64,000 bases of DNA, taken from assembly GCF_000271665.2 (NCBI RefSeq), contig NZ_CP010978.1, positions 1,210,501 through 1,274,500 of the forward strand, read 5' to 3'. Below the pieces are notes generated by a model. It worked only from the letters and a program-made list of their open reading frames with translations, searched no databases and had not been told where the DNA came from. This stretch comes from Pelosinus fermentans JBW45 (GTDB lineage: Bacteria > Bacillota > Negativicutes > DSM-13327). Shown one piece after another: positions 46,109-55,531 of this stretch (position 1 is the stretch's first letter; every line of letters starts with the position of its first letter). The translations under genes were made by a program, and so were the position numbers.

Positions 46109-47047
46109 TTACAGTTCTGCCATTATTTCGCCCATTTGCGATACATCATAGCCGCCCATACCTGCGATTTCATTGCGGAATATAGAAGAACGCAGTATTG
46201 ATATCAAGGCTTGGAAGTGAGGTTTCTCTAAATCATGTCGTAACATAACTAAATCATAACGTTCTTTTTGCAAGGGAATAAATTCGACATTCTGTACCTG
46301 CATCGCCGCCTTTTCAATACCTAACCCAACATCAGCCTCACCTCGAGCAACTGCGCTGGCGATGGCGAGATGACTAGTTTCTTCCTGGCTATAGTTTGGA
46401 ATGGCTCTAGGATCAAGCTTGAGCTGCTGAAACTTCTCATCAAGCAGTACTCTGGCACCGGAGCCGCGTTCTCTGTTAATGAACCGAATATCAGATCGCA
46501 GTAAATCGGGCCAGTCTTTTATATTCTTAGGATTACCAAGGGCTACATAAAAGCCTTCTTGGCGATATACTAAATTAATAATCAGAGCCCGTTGACCAGG
46601 TAATAAGTGACGCACATAAGGCGTATTATACTCTCCCGTATCTCCGTCCCAAAGGTGAGTGGTAATCAAATTAGCTGTACCACGATAGAGGGCAATTAGG
46701 CCATCCATACTGCCGTTGTATGAACGCAGAAACCTAACATGAGGCATCTTTTTTTCCAGATGACGCGTTAATACATCAAGAGCAGCATCCTGTCCATAAA
46801 TGATCAAGCCATCCTGACTAGAAGCAGGAACATTAATCATTTGTTGAGTAGGTTGTGGTGAGGCTGGCTGAGGAGTGCCTTTCGCTTTTTTCATGAAAGT
46901 ATCTAAATCGGATGCTTCTATACGCAGCTTGCGTCCGATATGATACGCAGTTAATTCGCCGCGTTTGATAAATTCATAGATCGTAAAACGTGATAGTTTA
47001 AGTATTTTGGCTACTTCTTCGGGGGTGTACGATATAGTGTCAGACAA
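46109..47047 (-). CDS. HTH-PBP one-component regulator of molybdate type
   Basis: The 312-residue protein has an N-terminal excisionase-like winged HTH (YTPEEVAKILKLSRFTIYEF, residues 6-25, on to about 55) and a Pro/Gln linker. Residues 78-312 form a PBP-like ligand domain (GQDAALDVLTRHLEKKMP, FINRERGSGARVLLDEKFQ, GEADVGLGIEKAA). This class is usually called a molybdate- or substrate-binding transcriptional regulator, and it stands in for ModE in many Firmicutes. It lies between modABC and modD. It is the natural candidate to bind the E1-E3 hairpin elements (inference). GTG/ATG alternatives do not matter much: ATG at 47047. Confidence 0.82.
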   Translation of the reverse strand: MSDTISYTPEEVAKILKLSRFTIYEFIKRGELTAYHIGRKLRIEASDLDTFMKKAKGTPQPASPQPTQQMINVPASSQDGLIIYGQDAALDVLTRHLEKKMPHVRFLRSYNGSMDGLIALYRGTANLITTHLWDGDTGEYNTPYVRHLLPGQRALIINLVYRQEGFYVALGNPKNIKDWPDLLRSDIRFINRERGSGARVLLDEKFQQLKLDPRAIPNYSQEETSHLAIASAVARGEADVGLGIEKAAMQVQNVEFIPLQKERYDLVMLRHDLEKPHFQALISILRSSIFRNEIAGMGGYDVSQMGEIMAEL

Positions 47048-47228
47048 GTAGTTTCACCTCATAATTACATTATATTAGTGCTTACAGCATATCTTATTTT
47101 TAATTGTTTCACAACGGGCAATCCAAAGCTACAATAACTATTTTATAAAATTGGACAGATTTCATTCAAAAATGGTTGTTTTTTAATAAATTTAGATTGA
47201 ATAACGAGAAGGTATAGGAGGGAAAATC

Positions 47229-48035
47229 ATGCAAATCTATCCATTAGAAATTGGTTTACAGGAAGATTGCCCTTACGCTGATATTACCACAGAATTATTA
47301 GGTATAGCGGGACTGGGGCGCTTGCAATTTATCACAAGAGAGGAAGCCGTGATAACTGGCTCAATTCGTCTCAAAGAATTCTTTGAAAGACAAAAATTGC
47401 AAGTCTTATTCTATCAAAAACCAGGTGTCTTAGTAAAGCAGGGCGATATTTTAATTGAAGCCGTTGGTGATTTAAAGACATTGTTTAAAATGTGGCGGAT
47501 TAGTCAGACGTATCTCACTGCTCTTTGTGCGATTGCAACTGAGACTCGCAACATTGTGAGTGCGGCGAGACAGGTTAATCCGGAGATTGAAATAGTCGTT
47601 GCCTGCCGTAAAGCACACCTGGGGATGAGGCAAGAAGAAATTGAGGCGGTTCAGGATGGGGGCGGATTATATCACCGTAATTCTTTGAGCGATACGGTAT
47701 TGATTACGCAAAATCATTTGCGAGTGCTTGGAAAACTGCCGATGAATATAAAATCTTTTCATCATAAAATTGAAATTGAACCGCGTAATGAAGCGGAGGC
47801 TTATGAATGTGCTAGCTTTTCCGATGTTATCCTGCTCGATCATTTTGAACCAGAGGTACTGCAAACGGTAGTGCAAAAACTTAAAACACTAAACCCACGA
47901 TTAAAAGTTGGTGTTGCTGGAGGCATAGGAGCATCTCGGGTGAAGGATTTCGCAGAATTTGTCGATCTAATTGTCTTGAGCGCTGTATTATATGCTGCTC
48001 CATTGGATTTCACTTGTAAAATTGAACGTATTTAA
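47229..48035 (+). CDS. modD: ModD (quinolinate phosphoribosyltransferase-like)
   Basis: The 268-residue protein is related to NadC, with the ADITTELLG start, LVKQGDILIEAVG, ACRKAHLGMRQEEIEAVQDG and a TIM-barrel C-terminus ending GVAGGIGASRVKDFAEFVD. ModD proteins are encoded with molybdenum transport genes in phototrophs and anaerobes, and their biochemical role is not known. The ATG at 47229 follows TAGGAGGG. Here it diverges from the HTH-PBP gene and precedes a second modA, supporting a link to molybdenum rather than NAD synthesis. Confidence 0.88.
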   Translation: MQIYPLEIGLQEDCPYADITTELLGIAGLGRLQFITREEAVITGSIRLKEFFERQKLQVLFYQKPGVLVKQGDILIEAVGDLKTLFKMWRISQTYLTALCAIATETRNIVSAARQVNPEIEIVVACRKAHLGMRQEEIEAVQDGGGLYHRNSLSDTVLITQNHLRVLGKLPMNIKSFHHKIEIEPRNEAEAYECASFSDVILLDHFEPEVLQTVVQKLKTLNPRLKVGVAGGIGASRVKDFAEFVDLIVLSAVLYAAPLDFTCKIERI

Positions 48036-48125
48036 TAAATCCATCTCAATTTCACTTAAACGGGATATTTTCTGATAATGGACTTTCACTTTGTAATTAA
48101 GCAGTCAATGAATAAGGAGGAATGC

Positions 48126-48926
48126 ATGTTGTCAATGAATAGGCTATATACCAAACTATGTCTTTTAGTATGTACTATGATGGTTTTATCTGGCTGTGGA
48201 AAGACAGAGGCTCCTAAGCCTCCTAAAGATCAACTGGTAGAAATCAATATATCGGCAGCTATGGGACTTAAAGATGCTCTAGGGGAAATTCAAAAAAAAT
48301 ATGAAGCGGATCATCCTGTTAAAATTGTATTTAACTTGGCGTCTTCAGGGGCATTAAAAACTCAAATAGAGCAAGGGGCACCAACGGATTTATTTATTTC
48401 CGCTGCTAGTAAACAAATGGATGAATTGCAAAAAAAGAATCTAATTATTCCTGCTACGCGCAAGAATTTAGTCGGAAACCAATTGGTATTGATTGTACCT
48501 GAGACTTCTCAACTTGAGTTGCATAGCTTTCAAGATCTGGCTAACGTAAGTGTTACCCGCTTTGGCATGGGTGTGCCGGAGACAGTACCAGCCGGGGAAT
48601 ATGCCAAACAGGTACTGGAAAAATTACAAGTATGGGAAACTGTGAAAGAAAAAGCTGTAATGCCTAAAGACATTCATAGCGTATTGACTTATGTGGAGAC
48701 AAGGAATGTAGAGGCTGGAATTGTCTTTTCTACCGTGGCAGCTGCAAGCGACAAAGTAAAAGTCGCTGCCATAGCGCCAGCGAATAGTCATGAACCAATC
48801 ATATTTCTAGGCGCTGTCGTGAGTAGTGCTAAGCATCCTAAAGAAGCAGAAGCATTTTTACAATATTTGACGAGTTCTGATGGGATGGCAGTGTTTACTA
48901 AATATGGTTTCCAAGGGATGCAATAA
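48126..48926 (+). CDS. modA: Molybdate-binding lipoprotein ModA (second)
   Basis: The 266-residue paralogue of the protein at 44927 has a signal peptide with lipobox LSGCG, then SAAMGLKDALGEIQKKYE, ASSGALKTQIEQGAPTDLFIS, ETVPAGEYAKQVL and VETRNVEAGIVFSTVA. ATG 48126 is chosen because AATAAGGAGG ends six bases upstream. No permease or ATPase follows, so it may feed ModBC with a different oxyanion preference or affinity. It is followed by the terminator at 48950-48979. Confidence 0.92.
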   Translation: MLSMNRLYTKLCLLVCTMMVLSGCGKTEAPKPPKDQLVEINISAAMGLKDALGEIQKKYEADHPVKIVFNLASSGALKTQIEQGAPTDLFISAASKQMDELQKKNLIIPATRKNLVGNQLVLIVPETSQLELHSFQDLANVSVTRFGMGVPETVPAGEYAKQVLEKLQVWETVKEKAVMPKDIHSVLTYVETRNVEAGIVFSTVAAASDKVKVAAIAPANSHEPIIFLGAVVSSAKHPKEAEAFLQYLTSSDGMAVFTKYGFQGMQ

Positions 48927-48949
48927 AAGATAATCATATAAATATCATA

Positions 48950-48979
48950 AAAATGATCTCTACTTGTAGGGATCATTTT
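48950..48979 (+). terminator. Terminator after second modA
   Basis: AAAATGATC-T-CTAC pairs with GTAG-G-GATCATTTT around TT, followed by CTATATT. Confidence 0.75.
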
Positions 48980-49066
48980 CTATATTACTCAAAGCTATGC
49001 TATGATAGGTAGGATAAGTAGGGTAGAGATACTATAATTCAAGAAAAAATGAGGTTTTAAAATTAT

Positions 49067-50521
49067 ATGGACGAACAAAGTGTGGACAAGTATGCTCTTA
49101 GTAAAGAAATAGCACAGGCATTAGAGGGATTAGGGTACGAGATACTTACTAAGGTTCAGGAAAAAGTCATACCCTTGGCTCTTGCCCAGAAAGATATTAT
49201 AGTGAGGTCCCAAACGGGCAGCGGTAAGACAGCTGCTTTTGCTATCCCAATTTGTGAAAAAATAAGAGTAGAGCAAAAAAAACCTCAAGTGCTGGTTCTT
49301 ACGCCAACACGAGAATTGGCAGTACAGTTAAAACAGGATATTGCCAATATCGGCAGATTTAAACGAATCAGATGTGCTGCTGTTGTTGGCAGGCAATCAA
49401 TGGAAATACAAAAAAGGGAATTGAAGCAAAGAGTGCATGTGATCGTTGGTACTCCCGGGAGAACCTTAGATCATCTGGAAAGAAAAAGTATGAATGTAGA
49501 AGAAGTGCAGTACCTGATTATTGATGAAGCAGATAAAATGCTGGATATGGGCTTTATTGAGCAGGTGGAAGCTGTCATAAAAATGTTGCCCAACAATAGG
49601 GTTACCATGTTATTTTCTGCTACCATGCCTGAAAAGATTCAGGAAATATGCAGGCAATATATGAAGAATCCGATAAAAGTAGAAATTGATTCAGAAAATC
49701 CTAGTTTACAGAACATTGGACAATGGTATTATAGCGTAGAAGAAAATGAAAAGCTTACTCTGATTACGCAAGTAATACAGATAGAAAGACCGGACACCTG
49801 TATTCTCTTTTGCAATACAAGAGACAAGGTGGAAATGCTGTTGACAAAGTTGAAAGAGAAAGGCTATTCTTGCGGAAGCTTGCATGGCGGTATGGAACAA
49901 AGAGATCGTTTGGACTCCATTCAAAGTTTTAAAAGAGGGGAGTTTCAGTTTTTGATTGCGACGGATGTGGCGGCAAGAGGTATCCATATTGATGATATAT
50001 CCCTTGTGGTTAATTATGATATGCCACTAGATAATGAAAGCTACGTACATCGAATTGGCAGGACAGGGCGGGCAGGGAATGTAGGCACAGCTATTACTTT
50101 TGTAACGAGAATGGAATATAGGGATTTGCAGAGAATAGAGGAATATGTTCAGTATAAGATACCAAAAAAAGAGCTGCCAACGATGGCAGAAGTAGAAAAG
50201 AGACAGCTGATTTTTAGTATTCATGATGGATTTGAGCCTGCATTAAAGATTGATAAAAGTGAAAAGTTAAACAGACAGATTACGAGAATTCGGATTAATG
50301 CAGGGAAAAAGACGAAGATGCGCCCAGGAGATATACTAGGAGCAATCACTGCTATTTCAGGCGTTAGCGGCAATGATATTGGTATTATTGATGTCCAGGA
50401 TACCTGTTCCTACGTTGAAATTCTCGCCGATAAAGGCGACCTTGTAATAGAGTCTCTTCAATCTACAAAGATAAAGGGGAAAATATATACCACAAAGAAA
50501 GTGAATTTTTCGAGGATGTAA
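49067..50521 (+). CDS. dbpA: DEAD-box ATP-dependent RNA helicase, DbpA type
   Basis: The 484-residue helicase carries the Q motif region, SQTGSGKT (I), PTRELA (Ia), TPGRTLDHL, IIDEADKML (II), SAT (III) and HRIGRTGRAG (VI). The C-terminal 75 residues (INAGKKTKMRPGDILGAITA) form the DbpA RNA-binding domain. In E. coli and Bacillus that domain targets helix 92 of 23S rRNA, acting in large-subunit assembly. The ribosome binding site is weak (AATGAGG, about 12 bases away). It is a stand-alone housekeeping gene. Confidence 0.9.
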   Translation: MDEQSVDKYALSKEIAQALEGLGYEILTKVQEKVIPLALAQKDIIVRSQTGSGKTAAFAIPICEKIRVEQKKPQVLVLTPTRELAVQLKQDIANIGRFKRIRCAAVVGRQSMEIQKRELKQRVHVIVGTPGRTLDHLERKSMNVEEVQYLIIDEADKMLDMGFIEQVEAVIKMLPNNRVTMLFSATMPEKIQEICRQYMKNPIKVEIDSENPSLQNIGQWYYSVEENEKLTLITQVIQIERPDTCILFCNTRDKVEMLLTKLKEKGYSCGSLHGGMEQRDRLDSIQSFKRGEFQFLIATDVAARGIHIDDISLVVNYDMPLDNESYVHRIGRTGRAGNVGTAITFVTRMEYRDLQRIEEYVQYKIPKKELPTMAEVEKRQLIFSIHDGFEPALKIDKSEKLNRQITRIRINAGKKTKMRPGDILGAITAISGVSGNDIGIIDVQDTCSYVEILADKGDLVIESLQSTKIKGKIYTTKKVNFSRM

Positions 50522-50526
50522 TTATT

Positions 50527-50605
50527 GAACCGCAGAGTACGCTCCAGGAATATTTTTTTACCTATCTATCTTTTCTCTGTGTTCTCTGCATCTCTGCGGT
50601 TCAAA
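50527..50605. repeat. Dispersed repeat with inverted arms
   Basis: GAACCGCAGAG on the left and CTCTGCATCTCTGCGGTTC on the right flank an A/T centre. It is a relative of 39505-39587 between dbpA and the CCA-type gene. Confidence 0.7.
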
Positions 50606-50656
50606 AAGAATGGGTCAGTGTTTTTCTTAGATGGATAAAAGGAGAAAGAAGACATC

Positions 50657-51802
50657 ATGAGTGATAATGTATTAACAGAGAGAGAGTTCGCCAAAATCAT
50701 TGCGGAAAATGGTGGGCGTGTGTTTAGAGTTGGTGGTTGTGTCCGGGACAGTTTTATGGGCATCACACCAAAAGATATTGATTTCAGTGTTGTTGGTATG
50801 GTTAAGAAAAATTTTAAAATGCTATTTCCTAAGGCGGAAGAATGTGGTAAGTCCTTTCCAGTTTTTCGCTTGGCGATAGACGGTATAAAGCGTGAAGTCG
50901 CCTTTGCCAGGACAGAGTGGAAAGTTGGCAGCGGTTATAAAGGATTTAGAGTATCAGCCAAGCCAAAGATCACCATTGAGGAAGATCTTTTTAGACGAGA
51001 TACTACCGTTAACTCCATGGCGCAAGATAGCTTAACAGGAGAAATTATTGATCCTTTCCAAGGGCAGGAAGATATAAGGGCTAAGGTATTACGGGCGACT
51101 AGTCAGCATTTCTCCGATGACCCAATGCGCGCTCTGCGTCTTGCAGGTCAATCCGCTCGGTTTGGTTTTGCAATAGATTCAGCTACGTTGCTTTTTGCCA
51201 GGGATGTCAAGGAAGAGTTGATTCACGAACCTGTGGAACGGATGATTGCGGAATTGGGCAAGGTTGTAGCAGAGGCATCCGAACCAGGTCGATTTTTTAA
51301 AGTTCTGGCAGAAACGCAGTTATTGGAGGTTACCTTTCCAGAAATTGCAGAGTTGCCTGTAGACGATTTTGAAAAGGCAATGGCTGGGCTTAATTTAGTG
51401 GCAAAAGCTACATCAAGCTCTAAATTACGATTTGCATCCCTGGGTTTAGTGATGGATCAAATGCGTTTAGCACGATGGAATCAGAGAATGACTCTGCCTG
51501 GTGATTGGCTGGATGCGGCCCTTAGAGTTAATCAAATCACAGGCTTTTTAGAAGAAACCACTCCTGAGAAGATCGTAGATACGATTGGAAATTTAAGGCG
51601 TGGTTCTCTCAAAATTGAAGAATTGGATCTTATTATTACAGCAGCCAAATTAAAAATCTTAACATTAGGGCCACTAAAGGCTGCAATGGTCTTGCCTCAA
51701 GGGGAGAGTGTCCCTAAAACATTGCAGGGGAAAGAAATTGGTGAATGGCTGCGAAAAAAACATATAGAGGCTATCGCCAAACAATTGAATAGCAATTCAT
51801 AA
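50657..51802 (+). CDS. tRNA nucleotidyltransferase / poly(A) polymerase family protein
   Basis: The 381-residue class II nucleotidyltransferase has FRVGGCVRDSFMG (GGxVRD), the catalytic DID in PKDIDFSV, the RRDTTVNSMA motif C, and the SDDPMRALRLAGQSARFGF domain of CCA enzymes. It probably adds CCA, or part of it, to tRNA 3' ends. No HD domain is evident, and a paralogue could share the work. The ATG at 50657 has GGAGAAAG about 8 bases before. Its context does not add to the assignment. Confidence 0.82.
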   Translation: MSDNVLTEREFAKIIAENGGRVFRVGGCVRDSFMGITPKDIDFSVVGMVKKNFKMLFPKAEECGKSFPVFRLAIDGIKREVAFARTEWKVGSGYKGFRVSAKPKITIEEDLFRRDTTVNSMAQDSLTGEIIDPFQGQEDIRAKVLRATSQHFSDDPMRALRLAGQSARFGFAIDSATLLFARDVKEELIHEPVERMIAELGKVVAEASEPGRFFKVLAETQLLEVTFPEIAELPVDDFEKAMAGLNLVAKATSSSKLRFASLGLVMDQMRLARWNQRMTLPGDWLDAALRVNQITGFLEETTPEKIVDTIGNLRRGSLKIEELDLIITAAKLKILTLGPLKAAMVLPQGESVPKTLQGKEIGEWLRKKHIEAIAKQLNSNS

Positions 51803-51872
51803 AAAATCTTCTACATCCATAAAACGTAGATAAATGGCTAAGTTTACCAGAACTCGATGAAATAGACAACAT

Positions 51873-51912
51873 CAAGGTAACACAATTTGCTTATGTTACC
51901 TTGGCACTGTCT
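51873..51912 (+). terminator. Hairpin/terminator, left member of a mirrored pair
   Basis: CAAGGTAACA pairs with TGTTACCTTG, followed by GGCACTGTCTATTTTTAAT, so it can end the CCA-type gene transcript. Its 23-nt core (51877-51899) is the exact reverse complement of 52102-52124. Confidence 0.65.
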
Positions 51913-52101
51913 ATTTTTAATATATTACGTCAAAATTTGGTATTTTCCTTCTTTTGGCACTTATTAATTTTGAATAAACGGAGAAAATTCCCAGAAATAT
52001 TACATAAAGTACCAAATAAAAATTGAGAAAGCGACATAGTTCCATAAATTTTATGAAATTTAAGCTTATTCAACTTTAATTAGCTTAATACTCTTATTTA
52101 T

Positions 52102-52124
52102 GTAACATAAGCAAATTGTGTTAC
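52102..52124. repeat. Right member of a mirrored hairpin pair
   Basis: The 23-nt sequence, itself a hairpin (GTAACA/TGTTAC), is exactly complementary to 51877-51899. Between them TTTGGTA and TACCAAA also occur in mirrored places. The ~250-bp unit fits a small inverted-repeat element. The rest of 51803-52217 has no gene. Confidence 0.65.
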
Positions 52125-52217
52125 ATAAATATGGGATCTTTTAAAAAGGAGGGGTTCGTTAATAAACTGAAACCTATTTTTAACAAATCTATTTAGGGGA
52201 TAAGGTGGGAGAATTTT

Positions 52218-53906
52218 ATGCGGATATCAATAAGCAAGCAAATTCTATTTGTATGTATTATGATCGTTATAGCTTTTACAGGGCTTAACGTATATACATA
52301 TTATGAAATTGATAATGTGCAAGATGGCTATGATAATGTGCTAAAGCGAAGCGTTCCTTTAGTAGTCGAGGTTAAGGATCTTAATATTGAATTAAATGTT
52401 CAATCATCCCAGGTTCGAGGGTATATTTTAACGATGAATCCTACATATATTCAAGGGTATGAAGCCTCTAGGAAAAATATGGAGGCCACTCTGATTAGCT
52501 TGGAAAAGAAGTTAATTACACCTGAAGGCAAAGAAAAGGTAGCTACTCTGCGAGCATCACTAGCTGAATATCATAAGGTTTCTGATCAAGGAATTAATGC
52601 TCGAAAGACCTTAGGTCAAGAGGAAGCCTTAAAAGCAGTAGCTGCTTCAGGAGCAAAAATCCAAGCAGCTGAAAAAAATATGAGTGATACTGTAAAGTTT
52701 TTAACCGAACGTATGGATCTTAGGATTCAAGAGAATGTTAATGCAACAGATCGTATTCAGATGTTGCTTGGACTTTTAGATGTGATTATCTTGATTTTAG
52801 CTTGTATTTTGGCACTCTTTTTAGCACGGCGCATTTCTAAACCTCTTGGGCAAGTAGCTGCATCAGCGCAAAGTATCGCCAGCGGTGATTTGCGAGTGAT
52901 TAATATCCAATATTCTGCCAAGGATGAGATTGGCGATATGATTCAAGCATTTACGGCTATGACTGATAATTTACGCCATGTGGTAGGACAGGTAGCAAAA
53001 TCTGCTGAGCAAGTAGCAGCAGCCAGTGAAGAATTGACAGCCAGTTCTGAGCAGTCCGCTCAAGCGGCAGGACAAGTTGCTGAAACGGTTACTAATGTAG
53101 CCAGTGGTGCATCTAGTCAAATGGTGACAGTAGAACAAACGGTTTCAGTCGTAGGAGATATGGCGTCAGCTATTACTAATATTGCCAGCAATGCCAATCA
53201 GGTATCTGCAAAATCAGAGGAAACGGCTCAGGTGGCAAGTGATGGCACAGATGCAGTGAATCTGGCAACGAAACAAATGCAGATCATTGAAGAGTCCGTT
53301 GCCCAATCAGCACAAGTCGTACAGCAATTAGGGACAAGTTCGCAGCAAATTGGTGAAATTGTCGATGTCATCAGCGGCATTGCCGGGCAGACCAACTTAT
53401 TGGCGCTTAATGCTGCCATAGAGGCAGCCAGAGCTGGCGAGCAAGGACGAGGTTTTGCAGTGGTAGCGGATGAAGTCCGAAAGTTAGCTGAGCAGTCGCA
53501 AGAAGCAGCGCAAAGGATCGCTGTCATTATCCGTGATATCCAAGCAGAGACTGGCAAAGCAGTAGCAGCCATGAATCAGGGAACGATTGAAGCATCGAAA
53601 GGCACAGAGATTATTACGAGTGCTGGTGAGCGATTTCATGCTATTACTACAATGATTCAGCAACTAAATGGTCAGATCCAGGATATTGGTACAGCTGCTG
53701 AGAAACTTTCCATTTCCAGCGGTGATGTTGTTTCTTCTGTAGATAGTGTGAAAAGCATAGCAGGTAATACAGCAGGAGATACCCAGACCATTTCGGCGGC
53801 AACAGAAGAACAATCTGCTTCTATGGAGGAAATTGCATCTTCCAGCCAATCCTTAGCTAGTATGGCAAATGAATTACAAGTAGTCGTTTCTCAATTTCGA
53901 TTATAA
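52218..53906 (+). CDS. Methyl-accepting chemotaxis protein 1
   Basis: The 562-residue receptor has TM1 at about 7-29, a helical four-helix-bundle-type sensor outside, TM2 at about 183-203, HAMP, then the cytoplasmic signalling coiled coil. The hairpin tip [20 protein letters not shown] and [18 protein letters not shown] is canonical. Paired Gln/Glu sites occur in the methylation helices. The ATG at 52218 follows a poor GGTGGGAG site. No ligand can be predicted. It starts a run of three receptors with che genes. Confidence 0.93.
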   Translation: MRISISKQILFVCIMIVIAFTGLNVYTYYEIDNVQDGYDNVLKRSVPLVVEVKDLNIELNVQSSQVRGYILTMNPTYIQGYEASRKNMEATLISLEKKLITPEGKEKVATLRASLAEYHKVSDQGINARKTLGQEEALKAVAASGAKIQAAEKNMSDTVKFLTERMDLRIQENVNATDRIQMLLGLLDVIILILACILALFLARRISKPLGQVAASAQSIASGDLRVINIQYSAKDEIGDMIQAFTAMTDNLRHVVGQVAKSAEQVAAASEELTASSEQSAQAAGQVAETVTNVASGASSQMVTVEQTVSVVGDMASAITNIASNANQVSAKSEETAQVASDGTDAVNLATKQMQIIEESVAQSAQVVQQLGTSSQQIGEIVDVISGIAGQTNLLALNAAIEAARAGEQGRGFAVVADEVRKLAEQSQEAAQRIAVIIRDIQAETGKAVAAMNQGTIEASKGTEIITSAGERFHAITTMIQQLNGQIQDIGTAAEKLSISSGDVVSSVDSVKSIAGNTAGDTQTISAATEEQSASMEEIASSSQSLASMANELQVVVSQFRL

Positions 53907-53948
53907 TTAAAAATCGGACATGACTTTTTAAATAGGGCTTTATCCTAG

Positions 53949-53988
53949 CTAGGTACTTTTTTCATGACGAATAGGTGCCTAGTTTTTC
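53949..53988 (+). terminator. Terminator after chemoreceptor 1
   Basis: CTAGGTAC pairs with GTGCCTAG (one G-T pair), followed by TTTTTC. Confidence 0.65.
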
Positions 53989-54025
53989 TTTACTATATTA
54001 GAGTTTATAATTTATACAAAAAAAA

Positions 54026-54060
54026 TGAACCGCGAAGGTCACGAAGAAATTAGTGTTTTT
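54026..54060. repeat. Dispersed repeat, diverged single arm
   Basis: GAACCGCGAAGGTCACGAAG resembles the left arm of the 39505 and 50527 repeats, with several changes. Confidence 0.5.
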
Positions 54061-54160
54061 CGTATTGCTTAATTCGATTTGCAGGAGAATATGTAGGTGG
54101 TAGTCGAAATTCTCAAAAGATAGTACATTACATTTTTTAGAACAAGGAGATCTTTTAAAA

Positions 54161-55288
54161 ATGAATTTACAACGTATTTTTCCCAGCTATATTCTTATCG
54201 CTCTCATAGCCTGTTTACTTTTTGGTACCGTGCCCGTTCTAGGGGCAGGAAGCAATGCTGAATCCATTGAGTATGTGAATGGCGTGGTGTTATCAATACA
54301 ATCTTTGGATGTAGCACCCAATAAAAAAGTGGGTATCAGCAGTAAAAGTTTAGTTACAATCCTGCTCACATCAGGGGCAGAGTCCGGCAAGCAAGTGCAA
54401 AGCATTAATTATATTACGAATCAACCTTTATTTGATATTAGTCCCAGCCCTGGTGATAAAATTATTCTTGCAGTGAGTGATGTGCAAAATGAAAAACAGT
54501 ATCATATTGCGGATTATAATCGTCTTTTTCCCACGTATATTCTAGTTGGTCTTTTTATTTTATCCTTATTAATTCTAGGGAAGACCATAGGCATCAAAAC
54601 TATTTTTGTTATTTGCTTTTCAATAGTTATTATTCTTAAAGGTATGATTCCCTTGATCTTAAATTACCATTGGAACTTTATCATTGCCACGATGCTTGTT
54701 TGCGCAGTGATTACAGCCATTACTCAAATTACCATTAGTGGCTGGAACTCAAAGACCTGGGGTGCTATTTTAGGAACCGTTGGTGGTGTAGTGATTGCCG
54801 GTGTATTAGCTGCTATCTCCATTTCTTGGATGCATCTGACGGGGTTAGATAGTGAAGAAGCAATGATGCTAAAGGTTACGACCCTCACCTTTATGAACTT
54901 CCAAGAAGTATTATTTGCAGGCATTATTTTAGGATCATTAGGTGCTGTTATGGATGTTACCATATCCATTGCATCGACTCAATATGAAATCAAACAGTCC
55001 TGTCCTCATTATGGATTTAGAGAAATATTCAACTCGGGTATCAATGTTGGACGCGATGTTATGGGAACTATGGCAAATACCTTGATCCTGGCTTATACAG
55101 GCAGCTCTTTGCCGTTGGTATTTTTGATCGCATCACAAGATAATGTGTCTTTTATGCGCATTATGAATTTGAATATTGTTGCAACAGAAATTACAAGGGC
55201 CCTCACGGGAAGTATCGGACTTATTTGCTCTATACCGTTAACGGCTGTTATTACAGCTTTTCTTTTGAGTCGAAAACATAGTAAATAA
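54161..55288 (+). CDS. YibE/F-like membrane protein
   Basis: The 375-residue protein has a signal-like TM1 and an extracytoplasmic beta-rich domain of about 90 residues (YVNGVVLSIQSLDVAPNKKV). About seven transmembrane helices follow, with the YibE/F-family pattern (LFILSLLILGKTIGIKTIFV and a GAVMDVTISIAS helix). The family's transport or scaffold role is not established. AAGGAG lies about 10 bases before the ATG at 54161. It is transcribed between two chemoreceptor genes but has no evident link to them. Confidence 0.8.
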   Translation: MNLQRIFPSYILIALIACLLFGTVPVLGAGSNAESIEYVNGVVLSIQSLDVAPNKKVGISSKSLVTILLTSGAESGKQVQSINYITNQPLFDISPSPGDKIILAVSDVQNEKQYHIADYNRLFPTYILVGLFILSLLILGKTIGIKTIFVICFSIVIILKGMIPLILNYHWNFIIATMLVCAVITAITQITISGWNSKTWGAILGTVGGVVIAGVLAAISISWMHLTGLDSEEAMMLKVTTLTFMNFQEVLFAGIILGSLGAVMDVTISIASTQYEIKQSCPHYGFREIFNSGINVGRDVMGTMANTLILAYTGSSLPLVFLIASQDNVSFMRIMNLNIVATEITRALTGSIGLICSIPLTAVITAFLLSRKHSK

Positions 55289-55325
55289 TTATATATCCCT
55301 AACGTTCTAAAAAGTTTGGCATATG

Positions 55326-55354
55326 TTGACAGTTTATGTAATATAATGTAATAT
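55326..55354 (+). promoter_or_regulatory. Promoter of the riboswitch-chemoreceptor unit
   Basis: TTGACA (55326-55331), a 17-bp spacer and TAATAT (55349-55354) place the start near 55361, just before the aptamer. Confidence 0.7.
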
Positions 55355-55370
55355 TAAGTGGAAAAATATA

Positions 55371-55454
55371 TTGTGGCAAACTTATCCAAAGATAAGGACG
55401 CAAAGCCGTGGGTCTAAGGGAAGATATCCTATGATTGCCAGGTTGCCGATTCAA
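55371..55454 (+). promoter_or_regulatory. Cyclic-di-GMP-I (GEMM) riboswitch
   Basis: The aptamer shows all the class hallmarks: GGCAAAC, a short hairpin CTTATC-CAAA-GATAAG (the GAAA-like tetraloop arm), GGACGCAAAGCC, a second variable arm, then GCCAGGTTGCCG. The known ligand is c-di-GMP. It is followed by an intrinsic terminator, so c-di-GMP should set read-through into the chemoreceptor at 55532. The direction (on or off) cannot be read here. Confidence 0.92.
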
Positions 55455-55469
55455 TGTAGAATTGTAATT

Positions 55470-55505
55470 AGCACCAGCGTATCTTAGACTGGTGCTATAT
55501 TTTTA
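55470..55505 (+). terminator. Riboswitch expression-platform terminator
   Basis: AGCACCAG (55470-55477) pairs with CTGGTGCT (55489-55496), then ATATTTTT. It lies 16 nt after the c-di-GMP aptamer. Confidence 0.85.
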
Positions 55506-55531
55506 CATTTACATACTTTAGGGAGGTTTAT

